Below are positions 11,192 through 17,716 of a stretch of DNA of 64,000 nt, in pieces. This stretch comes from Rhodopseudomonas palustris (lineage in GTDB: Bacteria > Pseudomonadota > Alphaproteobacteria > Rhizobiales > Xanthobacteraceae): NCBI RefSeq assembly GCF_007005445.1, contig NZ_CP041387.1:3559001-3623000 (forward strand). The letters run 5' to 3'. Position 1 is the stretch's first letter. Each line of letters opens with the position of its first letter. The position numbers and the translations under genes are program-made. The notes under the pieces were generated by a model. It was not told the DNA's origin. It worked only from the letters and a program-made list of their open reading frames with translations, and searched no databases.

Positions 11192-11392
11192 ATGGACTGG
11201 AATCGCGTTGAAGGTAACTGGAAGCAGTTCAAGGGCAACGTCAAGGAGAAGTGGGGTAAACTCACCGACGACGATCTCGACGTGATCGAAGGCCGCCGCG
11301 ATCAGCTCGAAGGCAAGCTGCAGGAGCGATACGGCTACGCCAAGGACCAGGTCCGCAAGGACGTCGACGACTGGTTCTCGACCCTGAAGTAA
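11192..11392 (+). CDS. CsbD family stress protein
   Basis: A 66-residue hydrophilic CsbD-like protein: MDWNRVEGNWKQFKGNVKEK is the family's hallmark beginning, and the whole chain is a predicted amphipathic helical protein. CsbD proteins are general-stress proteins (SigB-dependent in Bacillus) whose molecular role is unresolved. The ATG follows GGAGGA at 11182-11187. A perfect EcfG promoter lies just upstream and a terminator just downstream, so it is a single-gene stress transcript. Confidence 0.92.
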   Translation: MDWNRVEGNWKQFKGNVKEKWGKLTDDDLDVIEGRRDQLEGKLQERYGYAKDQVRKDVDDWFSTLK

Positions 11393-11415
11393 TCGGCCCA
11401 CAGGTCGACACGATG

Positions 11416-11448
11416 AGCCCCGGCACAGCACGCCGGGGCTTTTTGTTT
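11416..11448 (+). terminator. Rho-independent terminator of the csbD gene
   Basis: AGCCCCGGC (11416-11424) pairs with GCCGGGGCT (11432-11440), followed by TTTTTGTTT. Confidence 0.92.
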
Positions 11449-11526
11449 GCGGACGTCGACAGAGCCTCGAGCAGTTCTGCTCTTTATCGAATCAGAGCTG
11501 ATCCGCACCGCGCTCCACACGCACAA

Positions 11527-11633
11527 CCTCATGGTGAGGAGGCGCGTAGCGCCGTCTCGAACCATGTGACGCACGGAATGCGTTGCCCCATCCTTCGAGA
11601 CGCCCGGCTTCGCCGGGCTCCTCTGGATGAGGA
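11527..11633. repeat. Pair of dispersed palindromic elements
   Basis: Within the 439-base gap after csbD lie two related units of the CCTCATxxTGAGGAG type: one from CCTCATGGTGAGGAGGCGCG (11527) to the ACCATG at 11561-11566, and a second, inverted, from CATCCTTCGAGACGCCCGG (11589) to GGATGAGG (11625-11632). Each folds on itself and they pair with each other. The type is familiar as an intergenic repeat in Bradyrhizobium and Rhodopseudomonas. No gene is seen in 11449-11796. Confidence 0.75.
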
Positions 11634-11796
11634 CTCAGTGCCCTCGGAAGGTCGGGTCGTTTCAATCAAACGATGAACCGGTCCAAGCTGTTATTACGGA
11701 CTCAGGACTGCGGCAATGAGAGCGGCAGCCGAGCCGGCTTCGATCGACGAAGCGCTCCTCGATCGACAAATCGCTCGACAAGCTGCCCGCACGGCA

Positions 11797-11827
11797 GCTC
11801 CGGCCGGGCTGACCACCCGGCCGGAGC
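11797..11827 (-). terminator. Strong hairpin after the small membrane-protein gene
   Basis: GCTCCGGCCGGG (11797-11808) and CCCGGCCGGAGC (11816-11827) form a perfect 12-base stem with a 7-base loop, five bases past the stop codon of the minus-strand gene. No T-run follows, so it may stabilise the 3' end rather than act as a full intrinsic terminator. Confidence 0.6.
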
Positions 11828-11831
11828 CGAC

Positions 11832-11993
11832 TCAGAACACTGCCAGATACTTCAGCAGTGACACGATGCCGATGATGATGACGACGACACGTGCGATCTG
11901 CTTGGCGCGGCCGTCGAGCGGCAGCATGTTGATCAGATACAACACCAAAATGACGACGAGAAAGGTAATCAGAATTCCGATCAGAAGGCTCAT
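11832..11993 (-). CDS. Small membrane protein, Thivi_2564-like family
   Basis: A 53-residue protein starting MSLLIGILITFLVVILVL. It has two hydrophobic helices (about 2-21 and 36-50) separated by the conserved turn NMLPLDGRAKQIARV, which matches the small Thivi_2564-type membrane family as I recall it. Function is unknown. It is short enough to be missed by length-filtered gene calling. A GGAAC box on the same strand lies about 40-63 bases upstream, so it may belong to the stress regulon like its neighbours. Confidence 0.85.
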   Translation of the reverse strand: MSLLIGILITFLVVILVLYLINMLPLDGRAKQIARVVVIIIGIVSLLKYLAVF

Positions 11994-12031
11994 CTTTCTA
12001 GCTCCAACCCGCGGTCACGCCGCGTTGGATC

Positions 12032-12056
12032 AATCGCCGAGATGCAGATCGGTTCC
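12032..12056 (-). promoter_or_regulatory. Possible EcfG-type promoter of the small membrane protein gene
   Basis: On the minus strand, GGAAC (12056-12052), a 16-base spacer and GATT (12035-12032) form an imperfect EcfG promoter (two mismatches in the -10 against CGTT). The 39-base distance to the start codon is reasonable. Confidence 0.4.
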
Positions 12057-12146
12057 AACTTCGGAACTGGAGCTTGCTTGCCGAATAGTCTTCAGAAGAA
12101 TGCAGAGGCCGCTGTCGTGCGACCCCCTTCGACTGGGTTCGAAGCG

Positions 12147-12815
12147 TCAATCCTGAGCCAGCACCGGCACCCTGGAATAGCCGGCGCGGACGTGATCGGC
12201 GCCGGACGCCGGCGCGAGCGCGACCTTGCCGTCGCCGCCGGACGCATTCCGGGCAGCAACCATCAGACCATCCTTGCCGGCGATGATGTCACCCCTGCGG
12301 ACGGTCGGATCGTCCTGGATCGCGATCTGGGCAAGACCGAACTGGTCCTTGCCGTTGCAGGTACAGCCCGCCACGATCTCGGTGCGATATTTGAACGCGT
12401 TCGGCAAGTCGGAGTAAGGCTTGCCTCCCGACGTACGGGCATTTTCGATCGCCGATCCGTACACAACCTGCGTCGCGCTCGCCGGACAGAAGCTGCTGCA
12501 AGTCTCGCTCTTGGCAGCGCCACCGGTCGCGGAAATCGGGAAGTAGCGCCCGTCACAGGTACGAACGCAGAACGCCTGCCCGCTGCCGGAAGAGTAGCTG
12601 CGCTGGCTGGGGCGGGACACCCGCTCTCGCTCTCGAACATAACCGTCTTCAGCGAACGGCAGCGCGGGCATCCGAGGATGATAGGCGCCACGCGGCGCAT
12701 GGAAGCCCCCGAACAGGCTCTGGAAGAAATCCTGGGCCGGCGCCGGTGAGGCGATCACGACGGCCGCCACCGCCGCAGTACAGGCGAAGATCCGGCCTGG
12801 GGTGAGCTTGCTCAT
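12147..12815 (-). CDS. DUF2865 secreted protein
   Basis: A 222-residue protein of the DUF2865 family with an N-terminal signal peptide (about 1-27, ending SPAPAQD). The core has CVRTCDGRYFPIS (near residue 83) and ETCSSFCPAS followed by GCTCNG, a conserved set of cysteines likely to be disulfide-bonded in the periplasm. Function is unknown. It lies 23 bases downstream of the L,D-transpeptidase gene on the same strand and probably shares its EcfG-type promoter, which suggests an envelope-stress role (inference). Confidence 0.85.
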   Translation of the reverse strand: MSKLTPGRIFACTAAVAAVVIASPAPAQDFFQSLFGGFHAPRGAYHPRMPALPFAEDGYVRERERVSRPSQRSYSSGSGQAFCVRTCDGRYFPISATGGAAKSETCSSFCPASATQVVYGSAIENARTSGGKPYSDLPNAFKYRTEIVAGCTCNGKDQFGLAQIAIQDDPTVRRGDIIAGKDGLMVAARNASGGDGKVALAPASGADHVRAGYSRVPVLAQD

Positions 12816-12838
12816 GACGTTTTCCCGACTGTTACGGC

Positions 12839-13606
12839 TTAGTCGATCGACGAGATCGAAATGTTCATGGCCTGCCGGGCCGGGCGGGGCGTCGTGCGCG
12901 CCTCCACCGGCCGCGACGCCGATTTCGGCAGCACCACCACCCGGGTTCCGACACCGGCACGGTTGAACAGATCCTCGACGTCCTCGTTGGTGAGGCGAAT
13001 GCAGCCGGACGATACGAACTTGCCGATGGTCGCGGGATCATTGGTGCCGTGGATGCGATAAGTCGTGGAGCCGAGATACATCGCCCGGGCGCCGAGCGGA
13101 TTGCCGGGACCGCCCGCCATGAAGCGCGGCAGATACGGCTGACGCGCGATCATCTCGGCCGGCGGCCGCCAATCCGGCCATTCAGCCTTGCGGGTGATGG
13201 TCTGCACGCCCGACCAGGTGAAGCCTTCCCGGCCGACGCCGACACCGTAGCGAATCGCCCTGCCGCCGCCGAGCACGTAGTACAAATAGGTATTTGCAGT
13301 ATCGATCACGATCGTGCCGGCCGGCTGATTGGTCTGATACGACACCACGGTCCGGCGCAACCGATCGGGAAGCTGCCCATCCTCGCCAGCATCTGGAATG
13401 GCCTCGCGTTCGGACGGCAGCAGCATCTCCTCGTCGGCAATGAACGGACCGGCCTGCGGCACGGCCGCATAGCCGAGCGTCTGCGCAGACGCCGCGCCGG
13501 AAGGCAACGCACCAGCGAGCAGCACGGCGGCGACACCGACGAGCCATGGACGAATTCCGCGCGACAGCGACCCGTCGGCATCGGAGGTCTTCGAAACGGC
13601 AATCAT
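12839..13606 (-). CDS. L,D-transpeptidase (YkuD domain)
   Basis: A 255-residue periplasmic cell-wall enzyme that forms 3-3 peptidoglycan crosslinks or attaches proteins to peptidoglycan. A signal peptide or anchor lies at about 18-42. The YkuD catalytic site is clear: IHGTNDPATIGKFVSSGCIRL, with His and the nucleophilic Cys near residues 191-207. The start is taken at MIAVSKTSD because the 27 residues upstream are not conserved-looking. A perfect EcfG promoter lies 49 bases upstream, so cell-wall remodelling under general stress is the likely context. Confidence 0.93.
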   Translation of the reverse strand: MIAVSKTSDADGSLSRGIRPWLVGVAAVLLAGALPSGAASAQTLGYAAVPQAGPFIADEEMLLPSEREAIPDAGEDGQLPDRLRRTVVSYQTNQPAGTIVIDTANTYLYYVLGGGRAIRYGVGVGREGFTWSGVQTITRKAEWPDWRPPAEMIARQPYLPRFMAGGPGNPLGARAMYLGSTTYRIHGTNDPATIGKFVSSGCIRLTNEDVEDLFNRAGVGTRVVVLPKSASRPVEARTTPRPARQAMNISISSID

Positions 13607-13654
13607 GATTGCGTCCCCGCTTGTTAGTTGCAGCCTCTCGCTGCGCTGCTGACA

Positions 13655-13680
13655 AACGTCGTCCGGTCCAAAACCGTTCC
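13655..13680 (-). promoter_or_regulatory. EcfG-type promoter of the L,D-transpeptidase operon
   Basis: Read on the minus strand: GGAAC (13680-13676), 17-base spacer, CGTT (13658-13655), an exact match to the EcfG consensus. It drives the L,D-transpeptidase and DUF2865 genes. Confidence 0.75.
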
Positions 13681-13714
13681 GCCCCACCCCTCCGGAGGCG
13701 GCCGGAACGGCATC

Positions 13715-13739
13715 GGAACTTTCCGCCTCAGCGGTGGTT
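13715..13739 (+). promoter_or_regulatory. EcfG-type promoter of the AI-2E-family permease
   Basis: GGAAC (13715-13719), 16-base spacer, GGTT (13736-13739), one mismatch from CGTT. It is 61 bases before the permease start and divergent from the L,D-transpeptidase promoter 35 bases away. Confidence 0.6.
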
Positions 13740-13799
13740 TAGTGCGCACGCCCGCGTCGCATCGCCGGCTCGATTCGGTCCAGCCGCCGGGGGGGTCTT

Positions 13800-14903
13800 T
13801 TGCGCGTTCTTCCAGCCGAACCGCCGGGCACCCCGCTCCCCGACAGTGCCGACGACCGTCCCCCCCTGATCAGGCGCACCGAAGTTGTCGCATTCAGCCT
13901 GGTGTCGCTGCTGCTGATCTTCCTGATCGGCCTGCTCTATGTCGGAAAGCCGTTCTTCCTGCCGATCGTCACCGCTTTCGTCGTCGGCACGATGCTGTCG
14001 CCGATGGCGAGCCTGTTCGAGCGCTGGCATATCCCGCGCGGCGTCAGCGCAGTGCTGATCGTGCTGGCCGGCCTCGCCGGGGTCGTGTTCATGATCGGAC
14101 TGATTTCGGTGCCGCTGATCGAATGGACCAACCGGCTGCCGGAGCTCGGCTCGCTGATGCGGGACAAACTGCACGTGCTGGACAAGCCGGTGGCGATGTG
14201 GCGACAGCTACAAACCGCGCTCGGCGGCGCCGAGGCGCTCGCCCCGGCGACGGTCCAGATGCCGAAGCTCGACTGGATGCAGCCCACCGTCGAGTTTCTC
14301 TCCCCCACCCTCACCGAGTTGGTGCTGTTTCTGGTGACGCTGGTGTTGTTCGTGGCGAGCTGGCGAGGCCTGCGGCGGGCGCTGGTGATGCTGTTCGCGG
14401 GCCGCGATGCTCGGCTGCGCACGCTGCGGATCCTGAACGAAATCGAGGAGAGCCTCGGCGCCTATCTGTTGACGGTAACGGTGATCAATCTGTGCTACGG
14501 CGCCGCGACCGGCCTGCTGTTGGCCGCGGCCGGCATGCCCAACCCGGCCGGCCTGGGTGCGCTGGCGGCGACGCTGAACTTCATTCCGATCATCGGTCCT
14601 TTCGTGATGTTCGTGATCCTGTGCGTGGTCGGAATCGTCAGCATGCCGACGCTCGGCGCCGGGCTGCTCGCGGCATTCGGCTTCGCCTGCCTGACCTTCA
14701 TCGAAGGCCATTTCATCACCCCGACCATCATCGGGCGCCGGCTGGCGCTGAACGCGCTGGCGGTGTTCATCGCAATCGCATTCTGGACCTGGCTGTGGGG
14801 ACCGATGGGTGCCTTCCTCGCCTCGCCCTTGCTGATCGTCGGACTGGTACTGAAGGAGCATCTGCTCCCGGTGAATTCGCCGCAGCTACCCGACAGCCAC
14901 TGA
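13800..14903 (+). CDS. AI-2E family transporter (PerM/YhhT-like permease)
   Basis: A 367-residue polytopic inner-membrane protein with about eight hydrophobic helices, first pair at 27-75, and the family's C-terminal segment GHFITPTIIGRRLALN near residue 305. Members include autoinducer-2 exporters and Na+/H+ antiporters, so the substrate cannot be predicted. The call starts at a TTG at 13800 with no good Shine-Dalgarno, and the true start could be slightly downstream. The upstream EcfG-like promoter suggests stress induction. Confidence 0.85.
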   Translation: MRVLPAEPPGTPLPDSADDRPPLIRRTEVVAFSLVSLLLIFLIGLLYVGKPFFLPIVTAFVVGTMLSPMASLFERWHIPRGVSAVLIVLAGLAGVVFMIGLISVPLIEWTNRLPELGSLMRDKLHVLDKPVAMWRQLQTALGGAEALAPATVQMPKLDWMQPTVEFLSPTLTELVLFLVTLVLFVASWRGLRRALVMLFAGRDARLRTLRILNEIEESLGAYLLTVTVINLCYGAATGLLLAAAGMPNPAGLGALAATLNFIPIIGPFVMFVILCVVGIVSMPTLGAGLLAAFGFACLTFIEGHFITPTIIGRRLALNALAVFIAIAFWTWLWGPMGAFLASPLLIVGLVLKEHLLPVNSPQLPDSH

Positions 14904-14905
14904 GA

Positions 14906-14966
14906 CCGCCTCGCCGCGGGGAGGCGGAAACGCGAACATCCGCCCAACGGGGCGGATGCGGCTTTC
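14906..14966 (+). terminator. Tandem hairpins after the permease gene
   Basis: Two hairpins follow the stop codon: CCGCCTC/GAGGCGG (14906-14927) and CATCCGCCC/GGGCGGATG (14937-14958), the second followed by CGGCTTTC. The T-run is weak. The convergent gene at 14996 may use the same structures. Confidence 0.55.
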
Positions 14967-14995
14967 AGTCGTACACTTAAATAAACGGAGCGCCG

Positions 14996-15382
14996 TCAGG
15001 CGAGGCAGCGGCCAGGCGCGAGCTGCTTGGCGGCTTCGGTGAGAACGCTCACCACCGGCTCGCAAGCCACGATCGGCTTAGGTGCCATCGCGGGCTTGTT
15101 CAGCGCCGGAGCGCGTAGCGCCCCACCGATCTGCTGCTGCGGGACCCGGACCAGAACGGATTGACCGATCAGGGTCACCGCGACGGTCTGCCCTGGCTGG
15201 GACTCACTGATCGCGCCGGCGCGATCGGCCTTGCCGGAGCGATTGACGTCCTGCGTCGGCACGGCGGATGCCTGCCGAAGCAACATCGTGCGGCCGAGAT
15301 CCTCGCCGACCGCCAGTTGCGCCGCACCCAGCGTCCCGGTGATAGCAAGGGCGCCCAGAATTCCCCGCACAATGTGTGACAT
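14996..15382 (-). CDS. Hypothetical exported protein
   Basis: A 128-residue protein with a signal peptide (about 1-26, GILGALAITGTLGAAQLAVG). The mature part is rich in Ala, Pro and Gln and ends with CEPVVSVLTEAAKQLAPGRC, where two cysteines 19 residues apart could form a disulfide. This C-terminal signature recurs in small exported proteins of Bradyrhizobiaceae (recall). Function is unknown. It sits between the permease and phyR without a recognisable EcfG promoter. Confidence 0.75.
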   Translation of the reverse strand: MSHIVRGILGALAITGTLGAAQLAVGEDLGRTMLLRQASAVPTQDVNRSGKADRAGAISESQPGQTVAVTLIGQSVLVRVPQQQIGGALRAPALNKPAMAPKPIVACEPVVSVLTEAAKQLAPGRCLA

Positions 15383-15544
15383 GATGATTTGCCGCTTTTG
15401 TTGTAGCCGGCGTTTGTGCCGCTTTCCCTGTGCGGCGCCGCCACTACGTCATTCGCAGCGCCCGCAATGATTAATCGCGCGGGCGGGAAAGCGGTTCGAC
15501 GGTGATCGATCAACTGAGCGTGTTAACGATTTTATCAGTTGACG

Positions 15545-15570
15545 GGAACGGTTTTGGCATACCGGACGTT
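15545..15570 (+). promoter_or_regulatory. EcfG-type promoter facing a gene-free region
   Basis: GGAAC (15545-15549), a 17-base spacer and CGTT (15567-15570) match the EcfG consensus exactly on the plus strand. No plus-strand coding gene follows: the next 170 bases are structured non-coding DNA and then the 3' end of phyR in antisense orientation. Confidence 0.6.
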
Positions 15571-15576
15571 CTTCGA

Positions 15577-15741
15577 GCGCCGGTAGTCCCCCTGCCCCAA
15601 AACCGGCGACCCAGGGCGCGGCTGCGTGATGCCAGCCGCGCCCTGTTCATGTCGATGGGCCCGCTTGAGCCGATTGCGCGGGCGTTGTGACGGACCACCA
15701 TCGACATGAAAAACGCCGCCCGAAATCCTCCGGACGGCGTT
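15577..15741 (+). ncRNA. Candidate stress-induced structured RNA
   Basis: Three inverted repeats lie back to back downstream of an exact EcfG-type promoter. Hairpin 1: CAGGGCGCGGCTG (15612-15624) with CAGCCGCGCCCTG (15633-15645), a perfect 13-base stem with 8-base loop. Hairpin 2: TTCATGTCGATGG (15646-15658) with CCATCGACATGAA (15698-15710), another perfect 13-base stem enclosing a nested GCCCGC/GCGGGC. Hairpin 3: the phyR terminator (15711-15741). No convincing reading frame or ribosome-binding site is present. The transcript end could be hairpin 1 (about 70 nt) or hairpin 3 (about 165 nt, which would abut the phyR 3' end). Being a dispersed repeat is the main alternative. Confidence 0.35.
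15711..15741 (-). terminator. Rho-independent terminator of phyR
   Basis: On the minus strand, AACGCCGTCCG and CGGGCGGCGTT form an 11-base stem (one mismatch) followed by a T-run (TTTTTC) at about 15712-15708, 24 bases past the phyR stop codon. Confidence 0.85.
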
Positions 15742-15764
15742 CACTGCGGCAACTGTTCTGATCG

Positions 15765-16571
15765 TCAGGAAGCGACGGCGCTGGGCTTCCGGTTCCGCGA
15801 GTTTCGCTGGAAAAACAGGGCCTGACTGGCAACCGCCGACACCATCGCGGTCTGGAACGGTTTCGATATCAGGAACGCCGGCTCGGGGCGCTCTCCCGTC
15901 AAGAAGCGCTCCGGATATGCCGTGATGAACACCACCGGCACCTCGAAAGTGCGCAGCAGCTCGTTGACCGCATCGAGGCCGGAGCTGCCGTCGGCGAGCT
16001 GGATGTCGGCCAGGATCAGGCCGGGCTTCTTGGTGCGGGCCAGCGCAATCGCATCCGCATGGGTGCGGGCGACGCCGATCACGTTGTGACCGAGGCCCTT
16101 GACCAGGCTCTCGAGGTCCATGGCGATGAAAGTCTCGTCCTCGATGATCAGAACGTCGGTCGCGATCTCCTCGGCCATCTCGCGGCCGGCGGCGTCGACG
16201 TACTCACGAATCTCGCTGACATCGGCCTGGAGCACGAAGGCCACCTCCTCCTCGGAGAAACCTTCCAGCGACAAAAGCAGAAACGCCTGGCGCGGCAGGG
16301 GTGTGATTGCCGACAGCCGCCGCTCCGAAGGCATCGGCAGGGTGCGAACCTCGGCGTCGTCGTTCAGGGCGACCGAGTTCCAAATCTGGGTAAACAAACG
16401 GAAAAGACCGGCGCGCGGGCCGTGCCGCTCGTCGAGAAGGGCGGGGTCCTGGAGCAGTGCCTCCAGCATGGCGCCCACATAGGCGTCGCCGGAGGTCTGG
16501 CTACCGGTCAGCGCGCGCGCATAGCGGCGCAGCAAGGGCAAATGCTCTGCAACAACCTGTGATCTCGACAT
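15765..16571 (-). CDS. phyR: General stress response regulator PhyR
   Basis: A 268-residue response regulator that, when phosphorylated, binds the anti-sigma factor NepR by sigma-factor mimicry and frees EcfG. The N-terminal sigma-like domain (about 1-128) starts HLPLLRRYARALTGSQ. The C-terminal receiver (about 138-255) has the acidic pair ED at 144-145, the phospho-acceptor region LILADIQLADG (Asp near 189) and the Lys of ISKPF near 237. The start MSRSQ has GGAG five bases upstream, and a six-residue longer ATG is possible. It is divergent from nepR-ecfG across a region with overlapping EcfG boxes. Confidence 0.96.
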   Translation of the reverse strand: MSRSQVVAEHLPLLRRYARALTGSQTSGDAYVGAMLEALLQDPALLDERHGPRAGLFRLFTQIWNSVALNDDAEVRTLPMPSERRLSAITPLPRQAFLLLSLEGFSEEEVAFVLQADVSEIREYVDAAGREMAEEIATDVLIIEDETFIAMDLESLVKGLGHNVIGVARTHADAIALARTKKPGLILADIQLADGSSGLDAVNELLRTFEVPVVFITAYPERFLTGERPEPAFLISKPFQTAMVSAVASQALFFQRNSRNRKPSAVAS

Positions 16572-16633
16572 CCCCACTCCATCAGTCATCTCGGCAACCG
16601 CCCGCCGCGGGCCGGCACCTCTGCGAGGGCAAC

Positions 16634-16693
16634 TACGCACCAACGCGGCAAAAGTTCCATTGGGTCGTGGAACTTTCAGGTCGGGATCGCATT
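16634..16693. promoter_or_regulatory. Back-to-back EcfG-type promoters of phyR and nepR-ecfG
   Basis: Two -35 elements form an inverted repeat, GTTCC (16654-16658) and GGAAC (16669-16673), ten bases apart. Minus strand: GGAAC, 16-base spacer, CGTA (16637-16634) toward phyR. Plus strand: GGAAC, 16-base spacer, CATT (16690-16693) toward nepR. Each -10 has one mismatch from CGTT. The arrangement implies positive autoregulation of the whole switch. Confidence 0.65.
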
Positions 16694-16775
16694 AGGCTCC
16701 AGTGAAAACGGCGACCGATCAAGAAAACCCTCGAAGTTCAGGGGACTTGACCATGGGGAAAACATTGGATCAGTC

Positions 16776-17012
16776 ATGCAAGAATTCAAGGCTCAAACCA
16801 TGAAGAAGTCGGCTCCAGGCACCAAGGGTGGTCTCAACGCCGAAATTCAGGCTCGGATCGGACATCAATTACGGGCGATGTACGACGACGTGGTGCGGCA
16901 GGGTGTTCCTGATCGGTTCGCGGACCTGATCAAGAAGCTGGACGACCCGCAGCGGGCGGCGGAAGCCGCGACTGCCTCGGATACCAACAGCAGCACCGAA
17001 GGGAGGGACTAA
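16776..17012 (+). CDS. nepR: Anti-sigma factor NepR
   Basis: A 78-residue (or 70 from the second ATG at 16800) anti-sigma factor that holds EcfG inactive until phosphorylated PhyR sequesters it. The conserved core is IQARIGHQLRAMYDDVVRQG followed by VPDRFADLIKKL, the two helices that clamp sigma domains. Neither candidate ATG has a clear Shine-Dalgarno, so the start is uncertain. The stop overlaps the ecfG ATG by one base (TAATG), coupling the anti-sigma and sigma factors. Confidence 0.95.
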   Translation: MQEFKAQTMKKSAPGTKGGLNAEIQARIGHQLRAMYDDVVRQGVPDRFADLIKKLDDPQRAAEAATASDTNSSTEGRD

Positions 17013-17557
17013 TGCCTCTCACCGATTCCCTCCGGGACGACATTCTCGCCGCGGTGCCGAGCCTGCGCGCGTTCGCGATCTCGCTGAGCGGCAACGCCGA
17101 CCGCGCCGACGACCTGGTCCAGGAGACCTTGCTGCGCGCTCTCGCCAACATCGATTCCTTCCAGCCGGGCTCCAACCTGCCGGCCTGGTTGTTCACGATC
17201 CTGCGCAACCTGTTTCGCTCCGACTATCGCAAACGGCGGCGCGAGGTGGAGGACGCGGACGGCAGCTACGCCAAGACGCTCAAGTCGCAGCCCGGGCAGA
17301 CCGCGCATCTGGAATTCGAGGAATTCCGCACCGCACTGGACAAACTTCCGCAGGATCAACGCGAAGCGCTGATCCTGGTCGGCGCCTCCGGCTTCTCTTA
17401 TGAAGACGCCGCGGCGATCTGCGGCTGTGCGGTCGGCACGATCAAGAGCCGGGTCAACCGCGCCAGATCCAAGCTCAGCGCCCTGCTTTACGTCGACGGT
17501 GCGGAGGATTTCGGTCCGGACGATACCGTACGCGCCGTGATCGGCGGCAACGGCTGA
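17012..17557 (+). CDS. ecfG: General stress ECF sigma factor EcfG
   Basis: A 181-residue ECF15/EcfG-type sigma factor. Region 2 is visible as DRADDLVQETLLRALANIDSF (about 30-50) with the LPAWLFTILRNLFRSDYRKR core-binding helix. Region 4 is TALDKLPQDQREALILVGASG and the helix-turn-helix SYEDAAAICGCAVGTIKSRVNRAR (about 128-152). It would read GGAAC-N16/17-CGTT promoters, of which nine candidates lie within 11-22 kb of this window. It is cotranscribed with nepR and followed by a terminator. Confidence 0.96.
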   Translation: MPLTDSLRDDILAAVPSLRAFAISLSGNADRADDLVQETLLRALANIDSFQPGSNLPAWLFTILRNLFRSDYRKRRREVEDADGSYAKTLKSQPGQTAHLEFEEFRTALDKLPQDQREALILVGASGFSYEDAAAICGCAVGTIKSRVNRARSKLSALLYVDGAEDFGPDDTVRAVIGGNG

Positions 17558-17630
17558 CGCACCGCCCGATTTCCTCGATCCAATGGCGCGTCGAGCAATC
17601 GGTCAATCCCCACTCCTCAACCCTGATGCG

Positions 17631-17662
17631 GAGGGGCCCCGTAGCCGGGCCCCTCTGCTGTT
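17631..17662 (+). terminator. Rho-independent terminator of nepR-ecfG
   Basis: GAGGGGCCC (17631-17639) pairs with GGGCCCCTC (17647-17655) around a seven-base loop and is followed by TGCTGTTTG. The T-run is interrupted. Confidence 0.7.
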
Positions 17663-17716
17663 TGATTCGACCAGCCCGATCTGATCAGCAGGCGGGATGG
17701 ATCTGATCGCTTGTTG

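Noticed and set aside
15510..15707. A 65-codon minus-strand frame starting MSMVVRHNARAIG
   Set aside because: It lies entirely in the hairpin-rich segment after phyR, lacks a ribosome-binding site and resembles no known protein; the structure explains the region better.
15950..16600. Plus-strand frames opposite phyR
   Set aside because: Antisense shadows of phyR with no start signals.
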